A stretch of DNA of 64,000 bases from Allodiplogaster sudhausi (lineage: Eukaryota > Nematoda > Chromadorea > Rhabditida > Diplogasteridae): positions 1,789,001 to 1,853,000 of the forward strand of contig CALZFC010000248.1 of the NCBI GenBank assembly GCA_945643635.1, written 5' to 3'. The notes under the pieces are model-generated. The model ran no database searches. It worked only from the letters and a program-made list of their open reading frames with translations, and was not told the DNA's origin. Position numbers and translations under genes: made by a program. Positions 11,451-20,766 of the stretch are shown here, in pieces; the stretch's first letter is position 1, and every line of letters begins with the position of its first letter.

Positions 11451-12054
11451 TTCTTGGGCAACAATGCGACTTTATTATAGGATATTCCTTTTAACTTGGT
11501 TGGTAGTGATCGGTTGGAGAATGTTCATCTTGATAACCAAACAAATAGCTCAGTTTAGTCTGTATTATAAGAGTTGATTTTTCATAACAGTCCTGGTGAG
11601 CTGTCCTTTCGTTGCTCTTGCTGATTTTTCTTGGGAACCTGCTATAACTAGCTCAACGTTCACTTTGTACTCTTGAAAACGATGATTTTCCCTTTTGTGC
11701 TTTTTTTCTCTTTCCGTTTTGTTCTTTTTCCTTTAGTAAGGCTGATTTCCGTTTAGACTCTTGTTTAGATACGTCCCTTAGCCTTTCATTCACTCTTAGA
11801 CAACATCCTTGTTACAAATAGCTGTTTTTGCTGTAGGTGAATTTCCGAAAGGAAAATGATTGATATAAAGTGTGTTTCAGCATCGTGCATAATACAGAGT
11901 GAGATTTACAAACTGAGTGCAGAGTAAGAAGAAGATGTATTGTCATATTTACAAATAATGCCTGGTGCACCTAACGAAAAAAACCTGCCAGTTAGCCTTC
12001 CTGCGCGCTTTTGGAAGGCTAATCGACAGGCGTGTTGACAGGCCTTCCACAATC

Positions 12055-12084
12055 CTGTCAGTTAGCTAACTTTCATTTACAGAG
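12055..12084 (-). repeat. Right terminal inverted repeat of the 4.3-kb element
   Basis: Reverse complement of 7744-7773. Immediately followed by TT and the continuation of the gene A C6 exon (GACTCTCACCTGC). Confidence 0.85.
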
Positions 12085-12799
12085 TTGACTCTCACCTGCA
12101 GCGCTTCCTCCTATCCATTCATTATAGTTGGCTTCTTTGCTCATTACTTACAAACAATTCCATAAGGTGATGTACCGTCCAAAATTGCGATTTGAAGGGC
12201 AGCGCGCGATGTTCCCATCGGCACCCTTTTTCAATACTATACGAAAAGATCCTTATATACATACATATTTAGAGTTTTTCTGTATTTTTCCACATCCATC
12301 ATATGATAATTGATGGTTGGTAGCATGGTGGAGTCTAAACAAAAATGAAAATCATTTTACACCACCTGGAATGAAGAAATAGTTGTGCTGAATGTGGAAT
12401 TTCATTTACTTAAAAAAATTAATATGGTCCAAGATGTCTACAATGAGATATTATTGTAATTGTGCCCCTCCTTTGCAAGGGTATCGAAAATATTACCCCT
12501 GGGTACTAATGGAGAAAATACGGTATGAATATTTGTAAATTTTATCAATAGTTCAAACACCATTATCATGACCATAATTTACTTGTATGTATAATCAAAT
12601 GGAGAAAAAGACAAAATGAAGTTACAGTCGATCTTCGGTAGAATGTGGGAGATGAGACAAGAATCTTTAGTTCAACACGGGTTCCGCCGGCGGCACGTCA
12701 GGCCCAGCGCCTTACATGTTCTGGCTGAAATGCGGGCCGGGCGGATGGATCATTCCGCAATCGGGCATCATTGCCACCATCGCGGAATGCGTCCCTTAG

Positions 12800-13735
12800 T
12801 ACTCATGTTATTTTTTATTAATTTCTCTCTCCCTCTGTTTCTTTCTTTCTCTATACTCTTCCTGCTTTAAGCGTTTGTTGTGCCCTGAACCCATGTACAT
12901 AATGGGAGCACCTGCAGTGACTTCGCTCATTACGTCGCCCCCCACAGTCTCTGTTAAAACCCAAACCCTCTCTGATATTAGCGTTACCTACGTTGTCTTT
13001 ACGCCTTTATTCCTGCGTCCGTCCGTGTGTACTTATGAACAATGAAAGGCTCAGTGATAAAGTACGACATTACCTCCTGTACATGTACGATAAGAGGAGT
13101 AACAACATAAAGCAATGAGGGTTATCAAAGCATCACTGGCCCAAAGTGTACAACAATGGAACTAAAAGCCGTAGCCAACTGGACGATAAAAAAGACACTG
13201 TTAAAGCAGTATGCTATTATTGGTGCAAATAAACTAGCCTAGAGCTGCCCGAATAACAAACGATGCTACACCAAAACATATCAGACATACATACATACAT
13301 ACATATGTACCTAGTACAAAGTTAACAGTGTTTTCCCCTGCGCTGGTTCTAAGCGAGAGAGCTCCGCTTTTACCAGCAATGAGTGTGGTCTGGATGGCCA
13401 CGGCATTTCCTTCCCCTGTCTGGTTCTCTTTTTCTCCATGTATCTACGCTCCTATGCGTTACTGTATTTATGCCCGATTATGACTCAACTAGAAGCTTCT
13501 TGCCGGCGACCAGCCATAAACTGGGAGTCTCCGCTTCCGTTCTTCCTGCCGCTGTTCCTGACCTTCCCGATTTTCCCCTCCTTGTTCCCCATCAACGACC
13601 ACCACGCCTCGGACCCAACGTCCTTCCCTGACGTCTCTCTCTCTCGTCCTGTCGAATAACGCTTGAGGCAAATTTCTCCCCCCCCCTTTTTACAGGCACT
13701 CGTTAAAAAATAACCATTAGAACCCAGGCGGGAAG
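12800..13735. other. Intergenic, no supported gene
   Basis: Contains a short (ACAT)n run near 13285-13310, a CCTTCC-rich pyrimidine block at 13540-13640 and a C-run at 13679-13687. Open frames on both strands of 13383-13770 show no recognisable family. Confidence 0.5.
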
Positions 13736-14012
13736 AAGCTAGAAACTTTGATTGCAAGTGTCCCGAAGTCACAAAAATTGTTCTGTCCGGAGGAAATTGA
13801 GAGTATTGGAGAATATTTTATCCTCCCGCCATTAAAAAAATTTTTTGGAGAGCCACACCGTGGCCAACGGGGCCATTAGGCTACTACGCTTGGAACGTAT
13901 GCATATGGTGCGCGCAACCAACGTTGGTCGGGTTTTGCTTAACACATCGGCTCACCTGCCATTTGTACAAATGATAAGATTCCTTGGTAGGAGTTTTTCC
14001 CTTATGGTAGGT
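13735..14012 (+). repeat. Dispersed repeat R2, copy 1
   Basis: Similar over its length to 34540-34925: shared blocks include GATTGCAAGTGTCCCGAAGT, 'GCGCAACCAAC(G/A)TTGG', 'CTCACCTG(C/G)CATT' and TGGTAGGAGTTTTTCCCTT. Copies have diverged and carry indels. No ends or target duplications were recognised. Confidence 0.7.
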
Positions 14013-14182
14013 ATCCTTTAACGAAAAGACAAATTCGAATTTTCTGTTGGAAAAAGAGTGAACATGAAGTTTACGTCTAACTATGTTGGATTATATGAAT
14101 TCTGATGTCCTTTCTCTTTAGGGCACAGAAAAGAACGAAAACGAAAACAAATTGACAATAAAAGTGAAGGCAATCGCTGAGA

Positions 14183-15530
14183 ATGGCGGAATCCAGAAGC
14201 GGCTTCCTTCTCTGCATTCTGCTGTCTCTCTGCGCCATTTCCCGCGTGGTTGGAAAACTTGAATTCTGTCGAGGTTTGATCGAAGACTTTTTGGGCGAAT
14301 ATGTGGAGCTCTCCAACGTGTTTTCTTGTAAAGTAGGAAACATAATATGAAAAGTAGCATTCAAGTTTGTTATTTTTCTTTATTTCAATTTTAATGCCTT
14401 TAGCAACATGCGCAATAACACGAGACGTATGCGACGTCGACTGGATTCGCACGCCTCCATCGTGGGGGCGAAGTCACTCTCCATGCCAGGTTTTCTTATA
14501 CGATCCTGTCTCACCAGTTCTGTCAGTACGATCAATTGTAACGACATGATATTTTAATATGTCCTATCGTGCAATAAGATGCTCAATTCTTAAGCAAACA
14601 ACTACCACCACCTCGCCGACGACGACACCCCCACCTCAGAGCACGACAACGAGCACGCTTACCAGCCCGACTGCGAGTGCGACGATCACGAAGATTACGA
14701 CGACCACGACTCCGACCACAACGACCACTACTGTCGCCGGTCAGCGGAATTTGTCAACTATATTGACTTTTTTCTAGCCTTTGAGAGAATATCAGCATTT
14801 GTTCGTGGTTTACTAAAAGCTCAAGTGGTAAGTAATGGATGCAGAACGTGTTGACATGACGACATTCATCTCTTTCTTTATTCACGGGAGAGACATAGAA
14901 GATGTATTGTGTTACATATATTAAAGAATGTACTTGTAATTATATTTAAAAAAAATTATATGCAAAGATATCTAAAAAATTTATTAATGCGCTTTTAGCG
15001 TGCGCGCTTTGCACTCGCGAGCAGCTGAACACGACTCCGACGGGGAAGAATGCTGTGCCATTCGCAGACGTCGCTATCAATACTGCTGCCAATGGCTGCG
15101 TCACCCTCACTCTCACTTGCATCGCTTCCGATATTGCATACATGGCGGTTGGCATCTTTGTTAACTACTCACAATCTTCCATATACAGTGACGTCCCGCC
15201 AAAATTGGCCGATTTGGAACGAAGCTTTTTTCCATCAGCACCAAAGTCGCACCTCGTTCAAAACTATATGAAAATAGCTTTATCAGAAGCCTTTGTTTTA
15301 TGAGGGTAGTTTAGTTGTACAATCAAATGGTTAAAAAAGGTAAAATGTAGTTAGATTCGATTTGCGAAAGAATCTGGTAAATGAGAGGAATCTCTTGAGA
15401 TCAAGTACAACACGACTTGGGGGGCGCCACGATGGGCCCAACGTTCACGCTGACCTGCGGGCCGGGCGGATGGTTGATTCCCGCGGGCATCATCGCGGTC
15501 TCCGCAGAATGCGGCTCTATTCTAGTGTAG
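14183..15530 (+). CDS. C6/mucin secreted Cys-rich protein, paralogue B
   Basis: Five exons keep one frame: 14183-14327, 14404-14489, 14595-14739, 14999-15187 and 15406-15530, about 229 residues. Order: signal peptide (MAESRSGFLLCILLSLCAIS), a short Cys region (KLEFCRGLIEDFLG, TCAITRDVCDVDWIRTPPSW), a 48-residue Thr/Pro-rich mucin-like linker (exon 3), then a C-terminal domain with exactly six cysteines: C-x2-C, GCVTLTLTC, TFTLTCGPGGW and AEC. That layout matches the nematode C6 domain (Pfam C6, formerly DUF281), normally extracellular with unknown function. The last codons come from a transposon: a Merlin insertion at 15513 adds GSILV-stop. The ancestral end, Y-P-stop, survives at 18356-18364 beyond the element. 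Paralogue A at 6884-12799 confirms the exon layout. Confidence 0.72.
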
Positions 15531-15736
15531 GCGTCCCATGGGATTATAGGCGTCCCATGGAAAATAAAGGCGTCCCGCCGTATTATGGGCGTCCCATGGA
15601 AAGATTAGGCGTCCCATGAAATTATAGGCGTCCGACCGAATTATAGGCGTCCCATGGCAAGAAAAGGCGTCCCATAGAATTTAAGGCGTCCTATAGAATT
15701 TAAGGCGTCCTATAGAATTTAAGGCGTCCCAAAAAG
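15529..15736 (+). repeat. Left subterminal array of GGCGTCCC repeats (Merlin)
   Basis: About eleven copies of (A/G)GGCGTCC(C) spaced about 20 bp apart, most followed by ATGG/ATAG and an A/T-rich spacer. Mirrored by the right-end array in opposite orientation. Probably transposase-binding sites (inference). Confidence 0.85.
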
Positions 15737-15854
15737 GTACTTTGAGGAGGAAATTAAACTTTTCGTGCATGAGTGTCTATATGTATATTTTAGTGTTTGT
15801 ATGTATATTTGAGTGTCCATACGTATATATGAGTGTCTAAATGTATAAAGAATA

Positions 15855-16055
15855 TGAGTGGATGCACTTTTCGTGACATGAAGAGGAAAGAACTCCCGAG
15901 AGCATGGAGGATGTAGGCTTTAGCCGCTTCTTGGTCGTGGAAGCACTTTTCGTGACATTGATGAATGAAGAGGAAGGAATACTCCCGAGAGCATGGAAGA
16001 TGGAGGCTTTAGCCGTTTCTTGCTCATGGAAGTGACATTGATGAATGACCTCCGT
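15855..16055 (+). repeat. Internal tandem duplications in the Merlin element
   Basis: Blocks containing GCACTTTTCGTGACAT, CTCCCGAGAGCATGGA and GGCTTTAGCCG(C/T)TTCTTG recur two to three times within about 200 bp. No coding function is apparent. Confidence 0.7.
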
Positions 16056-16192
16056 GGGCATGAAGAGAAGAGAGGAGGCAGAAGGGCGTGGTCAGCCCCT
16101 TGCATACTTTAGAATGAAAGCCTGCTTCATCGTTTTGGCAGCCTGCGGCAACGCTCACTTGTTAGTACTTTAAAAATTATACTTTTGATGTC

Positions 16193-16200
16193 TTTTTCAG
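16193..16200 (+). promoter_or_regulatory. Splice or trans-splice acceptor directly before ATG
   Basis: TTTTTCAG immediately precedes the ATG at 16201. In nematodes this is the form of a 3' splice site and can be an SL trans-splice acceptor. Alternatively it ends a 36-nt intron (16165-16200) following a short upstream ATG exon at 16114 (MKACFIVLAACG). Confidence 0.4.
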
Positions 16201-16654
16201 ATGTCTCTATTCGTGGTATGGCTCGTGTTCACCTGCGCCCTCGCAGAACGGAAGTACAACGAAATGGAGCACGACTGGCAAGACGGCTTACGAGTTTACA
16301 AGCCGTCCCAATGCTGCCAGTTGTGCGGGCCGGCGGACGAATGGAAAAGCTACCGGATTCGGAACGGCAGATGCGTCATGGCGGACATTGGAGATGGCTC
16401 ACTCGACGTTTAGTGAGTTCATCTACTTTCCGTTAGAAGAACAAAAACAAACTAAATCCAGTGCTGAGCTCCAAATCCCTCGGGTGAGGTTCTGGGGGCA
16501 GTGCTGCTATTTTTGCGGGCAAGAACCAGGTGACTTCATCTACACCGCATACAACGACGACCAAGACGGGTACTGCAAGGATACGAGCGGCCGGGTTCAA
16601 CTTCGCTCCGAAATCACAGATAGGCGAACTTCTCTCTGTCATCTTCGCAACTGA
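16201..16654 (+). CDS. Secreted two-repeat Cys-rich protein carried by the Merlin element
   Basis: Two exons, 16201-16412 and 16462-16654, joined in frame at a GTGAGT donor and ATCCAG acceptor, encode about 134 residues. The start MSLFVVWLVFTCALA is a good signal peptide. The mature part has two related units, each built on Q-C-C-x2-C-G followed by an aromatic-rich stretch and a further Cys: QCCQLCGPADEWKSYRIRNG and QCCYFCGQEPGDFIYTAYND. The pattern recalls PAN-like or other small extracellular modules, but I cannot assign a family. It lies between the Merlin left repeats and the transposase, same strand, clearly inside the element. It may be a captured host gene. No stop or frameshift disrupts it. 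Confidence 0.6.
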
Positions 16655-16660
16655 ACAGTA

Positions 16661-17030
16661 TTAAGTCGATTTTTTAAAGATAGTTGAATTAAATGAATTC
16701 GAAAGCATTGCAGCTGTATACTGTGCAAGGAGCTGATAAGAATTGCCAAAACTGTAGCTAGTCAGGGAGTCGATGCAGGAAGAGATCAGCTCAACGTATT
16801 CTGCGACGAAACTGTCTTTTTCGCCGGAGTTAGTACATACATGAAGAAGCCACAGCATATGTGGCCAATCGTTCCAGGTTTGCAAGCGGCTCGTCGCTGA
16901 TAGGCTTCAGGCGATTCTCTACTACTTGCACAATAATATCGCCGAAGGGACAATTTGCGGATATTTTCTGGGAATTTGTGAACAACAAGAACTGCTCGAT
17001 CATGAATCAGTGGCGGTGGGATATTTATTC
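16661..17030. other. Possible additional coding sequence inside Merlin, strand undecided
   Basis: The plus strand has an open frame ending NNKNCSIMNQWRWDI just before the transposase exons, which could be its 5' part. The minus strand has two partly overlapping frames (CPFGDIIVQVVENRLKPI and GEKDSFVAEYVELISSCID) offset by one frame. No family is recognised in any of them. Confidence 0.2.
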
Positions 17031-17061
17031 ATTTTTCTCATTATTTATCCATGATATTTAG

Positions 17062-18039
17062 CTTGGTGTGCCTCGATCTAGGAAATCCATTCTCGAGAAT
17101 GAATCCCCACGAGTGCCTGATGATCTCCTTCTTCTGCCTGAAATTACAACGACTACTTTGAATAACTACATTGGAGACGATGATACTGCCGAAGGCACTG
17201 AGAAAACACTCAAGTTTCTGGCAACCTACGGACTGATAAGGAACGAAGCTATGTGTTTCGACTGTTTGGAACAAATGACTCTGATAAGGGATGCGAAAAA
17301 AGACGATCATTTCATCTGGCGTTGCCCAAAATGCCGCCGTGCAGGGAAACGTACAAACGGCACCGAAGGAAGCCATCGATCCTCCGTCAGGTGAGGACTC
17401 AGTTACATAACATTTGATTCGCATTGAAGTTCATGTTTAGGGTTACTCGGTGGCCCGGGAAAGATAGTAGAGATCGATGAATCTCTCTTTTTAAGGTATA
17501 ATAGTGATGTATTATTAATGCAGAGAAGTGTAAGGATTTAGGCAAAATACAACAGAGGCCGAACGTTGCAAAGAGACCAAGTCTGGGTGTTCGGCATGAT
17601 TGAGAGAGGCACAGACGATATGGCGATGTTTGTCGTGCCGAAAAGAGACGCGGCCACTCTTCTCCCTCTTATAGAGCAGCATGTCCGGAGTGGTTAGAAT
17701 TAACAAGTAGTACCTTAGCCAATCTGTGTGATCTCAGGCATCAAAATCGTGAGCGATGGCTGGGTCGCGTACGGAGGAATATCCGCGCTTCAGACACAAT
17801 ACGACCACGACTACGTCAACCACAAGCTGAACTTTGTGGACCCAACAGATAGGAGCATCCACACCCAGTCCATCGAAGCCACTTGGGGAGCGTTAAAGAG
17901 GTCGCTAAAACATCTGTACGGCACACGCGACAATCGTCTCCCCAGCTATTTATATCAATACATGCTGCGCAGGAAATTCAAAAAAGAGAAGATTCTTAAC
18001 CACCTCCTCGTAGAGATGGCCAAGTCATTTACTCCTTGA
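17062..18039 (+). CDS. Merlin/ISXO2-like DDE transposase (one apparent frame break)
   Basis: Exons: 17062-17390, 17430-17495, 17542-17692 and 17738-18039. The N-terminal part has a zinc-ribbon-like motif ([10 protein letters not shown] ... [11 protein letters not shown]) usual in this family. The catalytic core shows [11 protein letters not shown] (first Asp), [16 protein letters not shown], then [11 protein letters not shown] (second Asp) and [18 protein letters not shown] (Glu), so the DDE residues are all present. Exons 1-2 and 3-4 join in frame; the junction 17495/17542 is one base out with the visible splice sites, suggesting a small lesion or a missed site. The 5' exon with the start codon was not found. 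The stop at 18037 is followed by AATAAA at 18095. The enzyme would bind the inverted repeats and move the element by cut and paste. Confidence 0.8.
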
Positions 18040-18094
18040 TGTGTTCCGCTTCCCCTATGTACATACTTCCTTTGTCACTATCACGAATATGCAT

Positions 18095-18100
18095 AATAAA
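18095..18100 (+). terminator. Polyadenylation signal AATAAA of the transposase gene
   Basis: AATAAA 56 bases after the transposase stop codon, just before the right subterminal array. Confidence 0.5.
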
Positions 18101-18150
18101 GAAGGATCGTTAAAAAAAGTTGGTTCTGTCACTTGCAAGTTAAATTTTTC

Positions 18151-18335
18151 GGACGCCCTAAAATTTATAGGACGCCTATTTTTTTTGTGACGCCTATATT
18201 TCTGATGGGACGCCTGTAAATCCTTCGGACGCCTATAAATATTTGGGACGCCTAGATTTTCTATGGGACGCCTTTATTTTCCATGGGACGCCTATAATCC
18301 CATGGGACGCCTATAATCCCATGGGACGCCTACAC
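18151..18335 (-). repeat. Right subterminal array of GGCGTCCC repeats (Merlin)
   Basis: About ten copies of the inverted form GGGACGCC at about 20-bp spacing, mirroring 15529-15736. The outermost units are the same as on the left, with one extra CCCATGGGATTATA-type unit. Confidence 0.85.
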
Positions 18336-18429
18336 TAGAATAGAGCCCAGAATGCTACCCTTAAAACCCAGAAAAGGTTTCTATAATCTACCTCCCCTTC
18401 TCTCTCTATCTCTCTCTCTGTCTCTTTTC

Positions 18430-19420
18430 TTGCCATATCGATAAAAGCTTTTAGAGGAAGCACTTCTTTCTTCTTACGTCGCTAAGCATGGCAGTGGAAA
18501 ATTGATTTCTTTTCCATTAGAGTGTTGTGAAAGAGAGAGAGAGAGAGAGAGAGAGATCTGCAAATCAGCTTTTCCATTTTTTTATAAGTCGTTTTATACT
18601 GTCCCGCTTAACATTATTGGGTCCGATATTAATAATATAAATAATGTTAAAATAAATAAAAAAACGATATGGAATTGCATACTGAATATGCATTTTTGTG
18701 CGGTTTTCATCACAGCAAAGCCTATGTTCAGGGAACACGACGGTGAAGACCGATTTAAAAATATATAGAAATGGATGTTTCTGAGAATGGAATGTACATA
18801 TGTACATAGATACATACATACTTATATGATGCGACAAAGTTCGACTGGGAATCTTAAGGTCCACGGTTCGATGCCCACCCAAGACCAAGCTTTTGCCCGT
18901 TAGATAAATATATTATTTTGCATTAACTTAAAATTTAAATTCGTTCAAAATAAGAAACTAAAAGGCGAAATTGCACTCTAAACTGTAGTTAGTAACCTTG
19001 GCTGCAGGAGCCAGCTCGTTTCTCAGCCAAAACACGACAAAGCCTCTCGTAAAATGCAGTAAATGTGGCATGTTATATAAGACTTTGAAAACGTTCTCCA
19101 CAGTCGTATTCACCCAAGTTGAAATAGGTTGTCACGTACTATTTGACGCGCAATTCCGGTTCATATTGTCTTATTAGCATGATTAATAATATTAATATCA
19201 ATATATGAGGGATAGTAGCAAAAATATGTATTAAAGCCTATTTTATTCTCTTGGAGACCTCCATTTTATTATGAGTACTTCAAGAACACTTTAGTGTAGG
19301 CCCCATATGTGAAAAAAAAAACTTGTGCTCTTTTAGAAAAACCTTTTAGAGTTAAGAACTTCTTCCATCGCAAAGCATCGCAGTCGAAGAAGGAATTTTG
19401 AAAATTTACATATGTCTAGA
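18430..19420. repeat. Dispersed repeat R1, copy 3
   Basis: Collinear with both 4100-5060 and 5870-6470 and followed, like copy 1, by PAN-like exon remnants. It contains a GA run at 18531-18556 and (ATAC)n at about 18795-18825. Around 18860 the stretch CACGGTTCGATGCCCACC includes a match to the Pol III B box (GGTTCGATGCC). Confidence 0.65.
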
Positions 19421-19559
19421 GTCCTGAAAAGAGAAAAAAGGATGATACACCTACATATATGTATGTACATACATCTACATGATACATCATAGAGACTTAC
19501 AGCAGTAGTCAATCCCATTCTGTATTTTAAAGAAATGCATATTACTCACCACAGTTTGA

Positions 19560-20290
19560 GCTTGTTGGAATACATAATAGAGGTTTCTCACACTGCAAGC
19601 GAGTTATGGAATTGGTCATAATCGATTGCAAAACGGTCGCATTCGTCGGATTAGGTTAGGCACACATTGCGCCATCCTCGGAAGCTTTTTCAACTACATA
19701 CTCTTGCCGACCTTGCCGCACCAAGCCAGAAAACATATTCAAATTATTTTGAATTTCGTTGTCATCCTCTCTACAGTGCACATGCTTTCTCGCCTTACTG
19801 AAACATCGCAGCTCACCTTGAGGTACGAGCCGGTTACACGGTCGGTGTCCACGAGCAGCGGTATGTAGGAGGAACTTCCTTCCGATCTGGAGCCGCATTT
19901 TCCTGTTTCGAAGCAGGGTTACCCCAGAGATTATATTACTCTTTGAGGTTACATGTATAAAACGTAAATACGCACGTACTTATTCTGTCTGCCTACTTTC
20001 CTTGCGCAGTCATCAAAGGAAGTCTCCGAATAAACATGTATGTAAATACCTAATATTGTGAAACTATTTCTTTAAAAAAAAAACCCTTAGAATCGTTAAG
20101 GGAACTATGTACATCACATATGCATAAAATTTTCAACATGTATATTGCAATAAAGATTGGTTCACATTTGCAAATATGTTTAAATTGACGGCGACACAAA
20201 TGTTTCCTCTTTGCCCGCAGAACCTCACTCTCACCATGAAGAACCGTGGCAGAAATAAGTAGTTAGGAACAATAATCCAAATTATAGAAG
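19560..20290 (+). pseudogene. Degenerate PAN/CCP-like copy
   Basis: Aligns piecewise with the better copy at 20940-22900. GATTGCAAAACGGTCGCATT matches the PAN exon b start. The intron-like block at 19735-19815 (CAAATTATTTTGAATTTCG ... CACATGCTTTCTCG) matches 21684-21772. TACGAGCCGGTTACACGGTC aligns with the exon that reads EPYSLDCQASSG, here with a stop. CCGCAGAACCTCACTCTCACC (20216) aligns with 22838-22860. Several stops and shifts make this a decayed duplicate. Confidence 0.5.
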
Positions 20291-20766
20291 CATCGACTGA
20301 GCCGTCAAGAACCCCAACACGAACAGCTTACGAGCGGCATCGGTGACCTCGAACATTTGTCCCAGTCACCACCGTCTTACATACTTGGGCACTTCGTCCT
20401 GGTCTGCCAAGCCATTATTCCTCACATGTTTCTAAAAGCTTCTGCGATCAAGTGTTGAAGTCGAAGGAGTAGATGCACATAAACACGCACACACAAATGC
20501 ACAAAAGCTCTTAAACCACTTAGAGCCTTCCGTCGCTAGGCGTCACGCAAAGTTGGAACACGCAAAGTTCTGATCAACTGAACAGCGCTGAAGCCGCTCA
20601 GTTGGAGGCCGAGTGGGGATGGCGAGTGGCGAGGCATCCAAGTGGCTACTGCTTCTTCTTCATCTTCTTCTTCACACAAACTCGGTCGGTTTAGCTTAAT
20701 TCGATGATAAAATATGTTGATATACTTTTGGTTTAAGTCAGAATAAAAAAAACTACTTAATCAAAG

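Larger units (their letters stand above)
7744..12084. mobile_element. 4.3-kb TIR transposon carrying CRAL-TRIO gene exons (Pack-type)
   Basis: Bounded by terminal inverted repeats that match for 30 bases, beginning CTCTGTAAATGAAAGTTAGC on each strand. Inside both ends lie diverged copies of a motif like GGAAGGCTAACTGACAGGAT (about six at the left end, 7785-7960, and about three at the right, 11985-12060). Flanks are ..CAACTT and TTGACTC.., and deletion of the element plus one TT restores a reading frame that aligns with paralogue B, so the target duplication is probably 2 bp (TT). No transposase is recognisable inside; instead there are five splice-consistent exons of a Sec14-like gene. It is therefore probably non-autonomous. 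The superfamily is unassigned. Confidence 0.75.
6884..12799 (+). pseudogene. C6/mucin secreted protein, paralogue A (interrupted by transposon)
   Basis: Paralogue of the gene at 14183-15530. Exon 1 starts at ATG 6884 with signal peptide MAESRSGSLFLLCILLSLCA and KLEFCRGLI, then an in-frame TAA; the exon-1 donor is GC rather than the GT of paralogue B. Exon 2 is 7113-7198 (TITRDECDVDWIRAPPSWGR). Exon 3 is 7303-7447, a Thr-rich mucin-like linker of about 48 residues. Exon 4 starts at 7635 (CKSCTHERLNTS, AVPFADVAIT) and is cut at 7743 by a 4341-bp TIR element, resuming at 12087 (LTLTCSASSYP) and running to about 12166, where a TAA lies just before the donor. The last exon, 12671-12799, carries KCGPGGWIIPQSGIIATIAEC and ends VP-stop. 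Together exons 4-5 supply the six cysteines of a nematode C6-type domain. Two stops, a GC donor and the insertion argue strongly for a pseudogene. Confidence 0.75.
15513..18347 (+). mobile_element. Merlin (IS1595/IS1016-like) DNA transposon, complete
   Basis: Terminal inverted repeats start GGCTCTATTCTAGTGTAGGC on both ends. The element is flanked by a perfect 8-bp duplication, CAGAATGC, at 15505-15512 and 18348-18355, the size expected for Merlin. Inside lie subterminal arrays of GGCGTCCC repeats, a secreted Cys-rich gene (16201-16654) and a spliced DDE transposase of the ISXO2/IS1595 type (17062-18039). Perfect target duplication and well-kept ends suggest a fairly recent insertion. It landed two codons before the stop of the C6 gene B. 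Confidence 0.9.

Noticed and set aside
12128..12313. Open frame at the end of the gene A C6 exon
   Set aside because: It is out of frame with the C6 coding sequence restored by comparison with paralogue B.
13485..13772. Minus-strand open frame of about 95 codons
   Set aside because: No domain, composition follows a pyrimidine-rich stretch, and its 5' part overlaps dispersed repeat R2.
16661..17030. A minus-strand gene inside the Merlin element
   Set aside because: Two attractive frames are offset and contain no convincing splice junction; a plus-strand frame overlaps. Kept only as an undecided feature.
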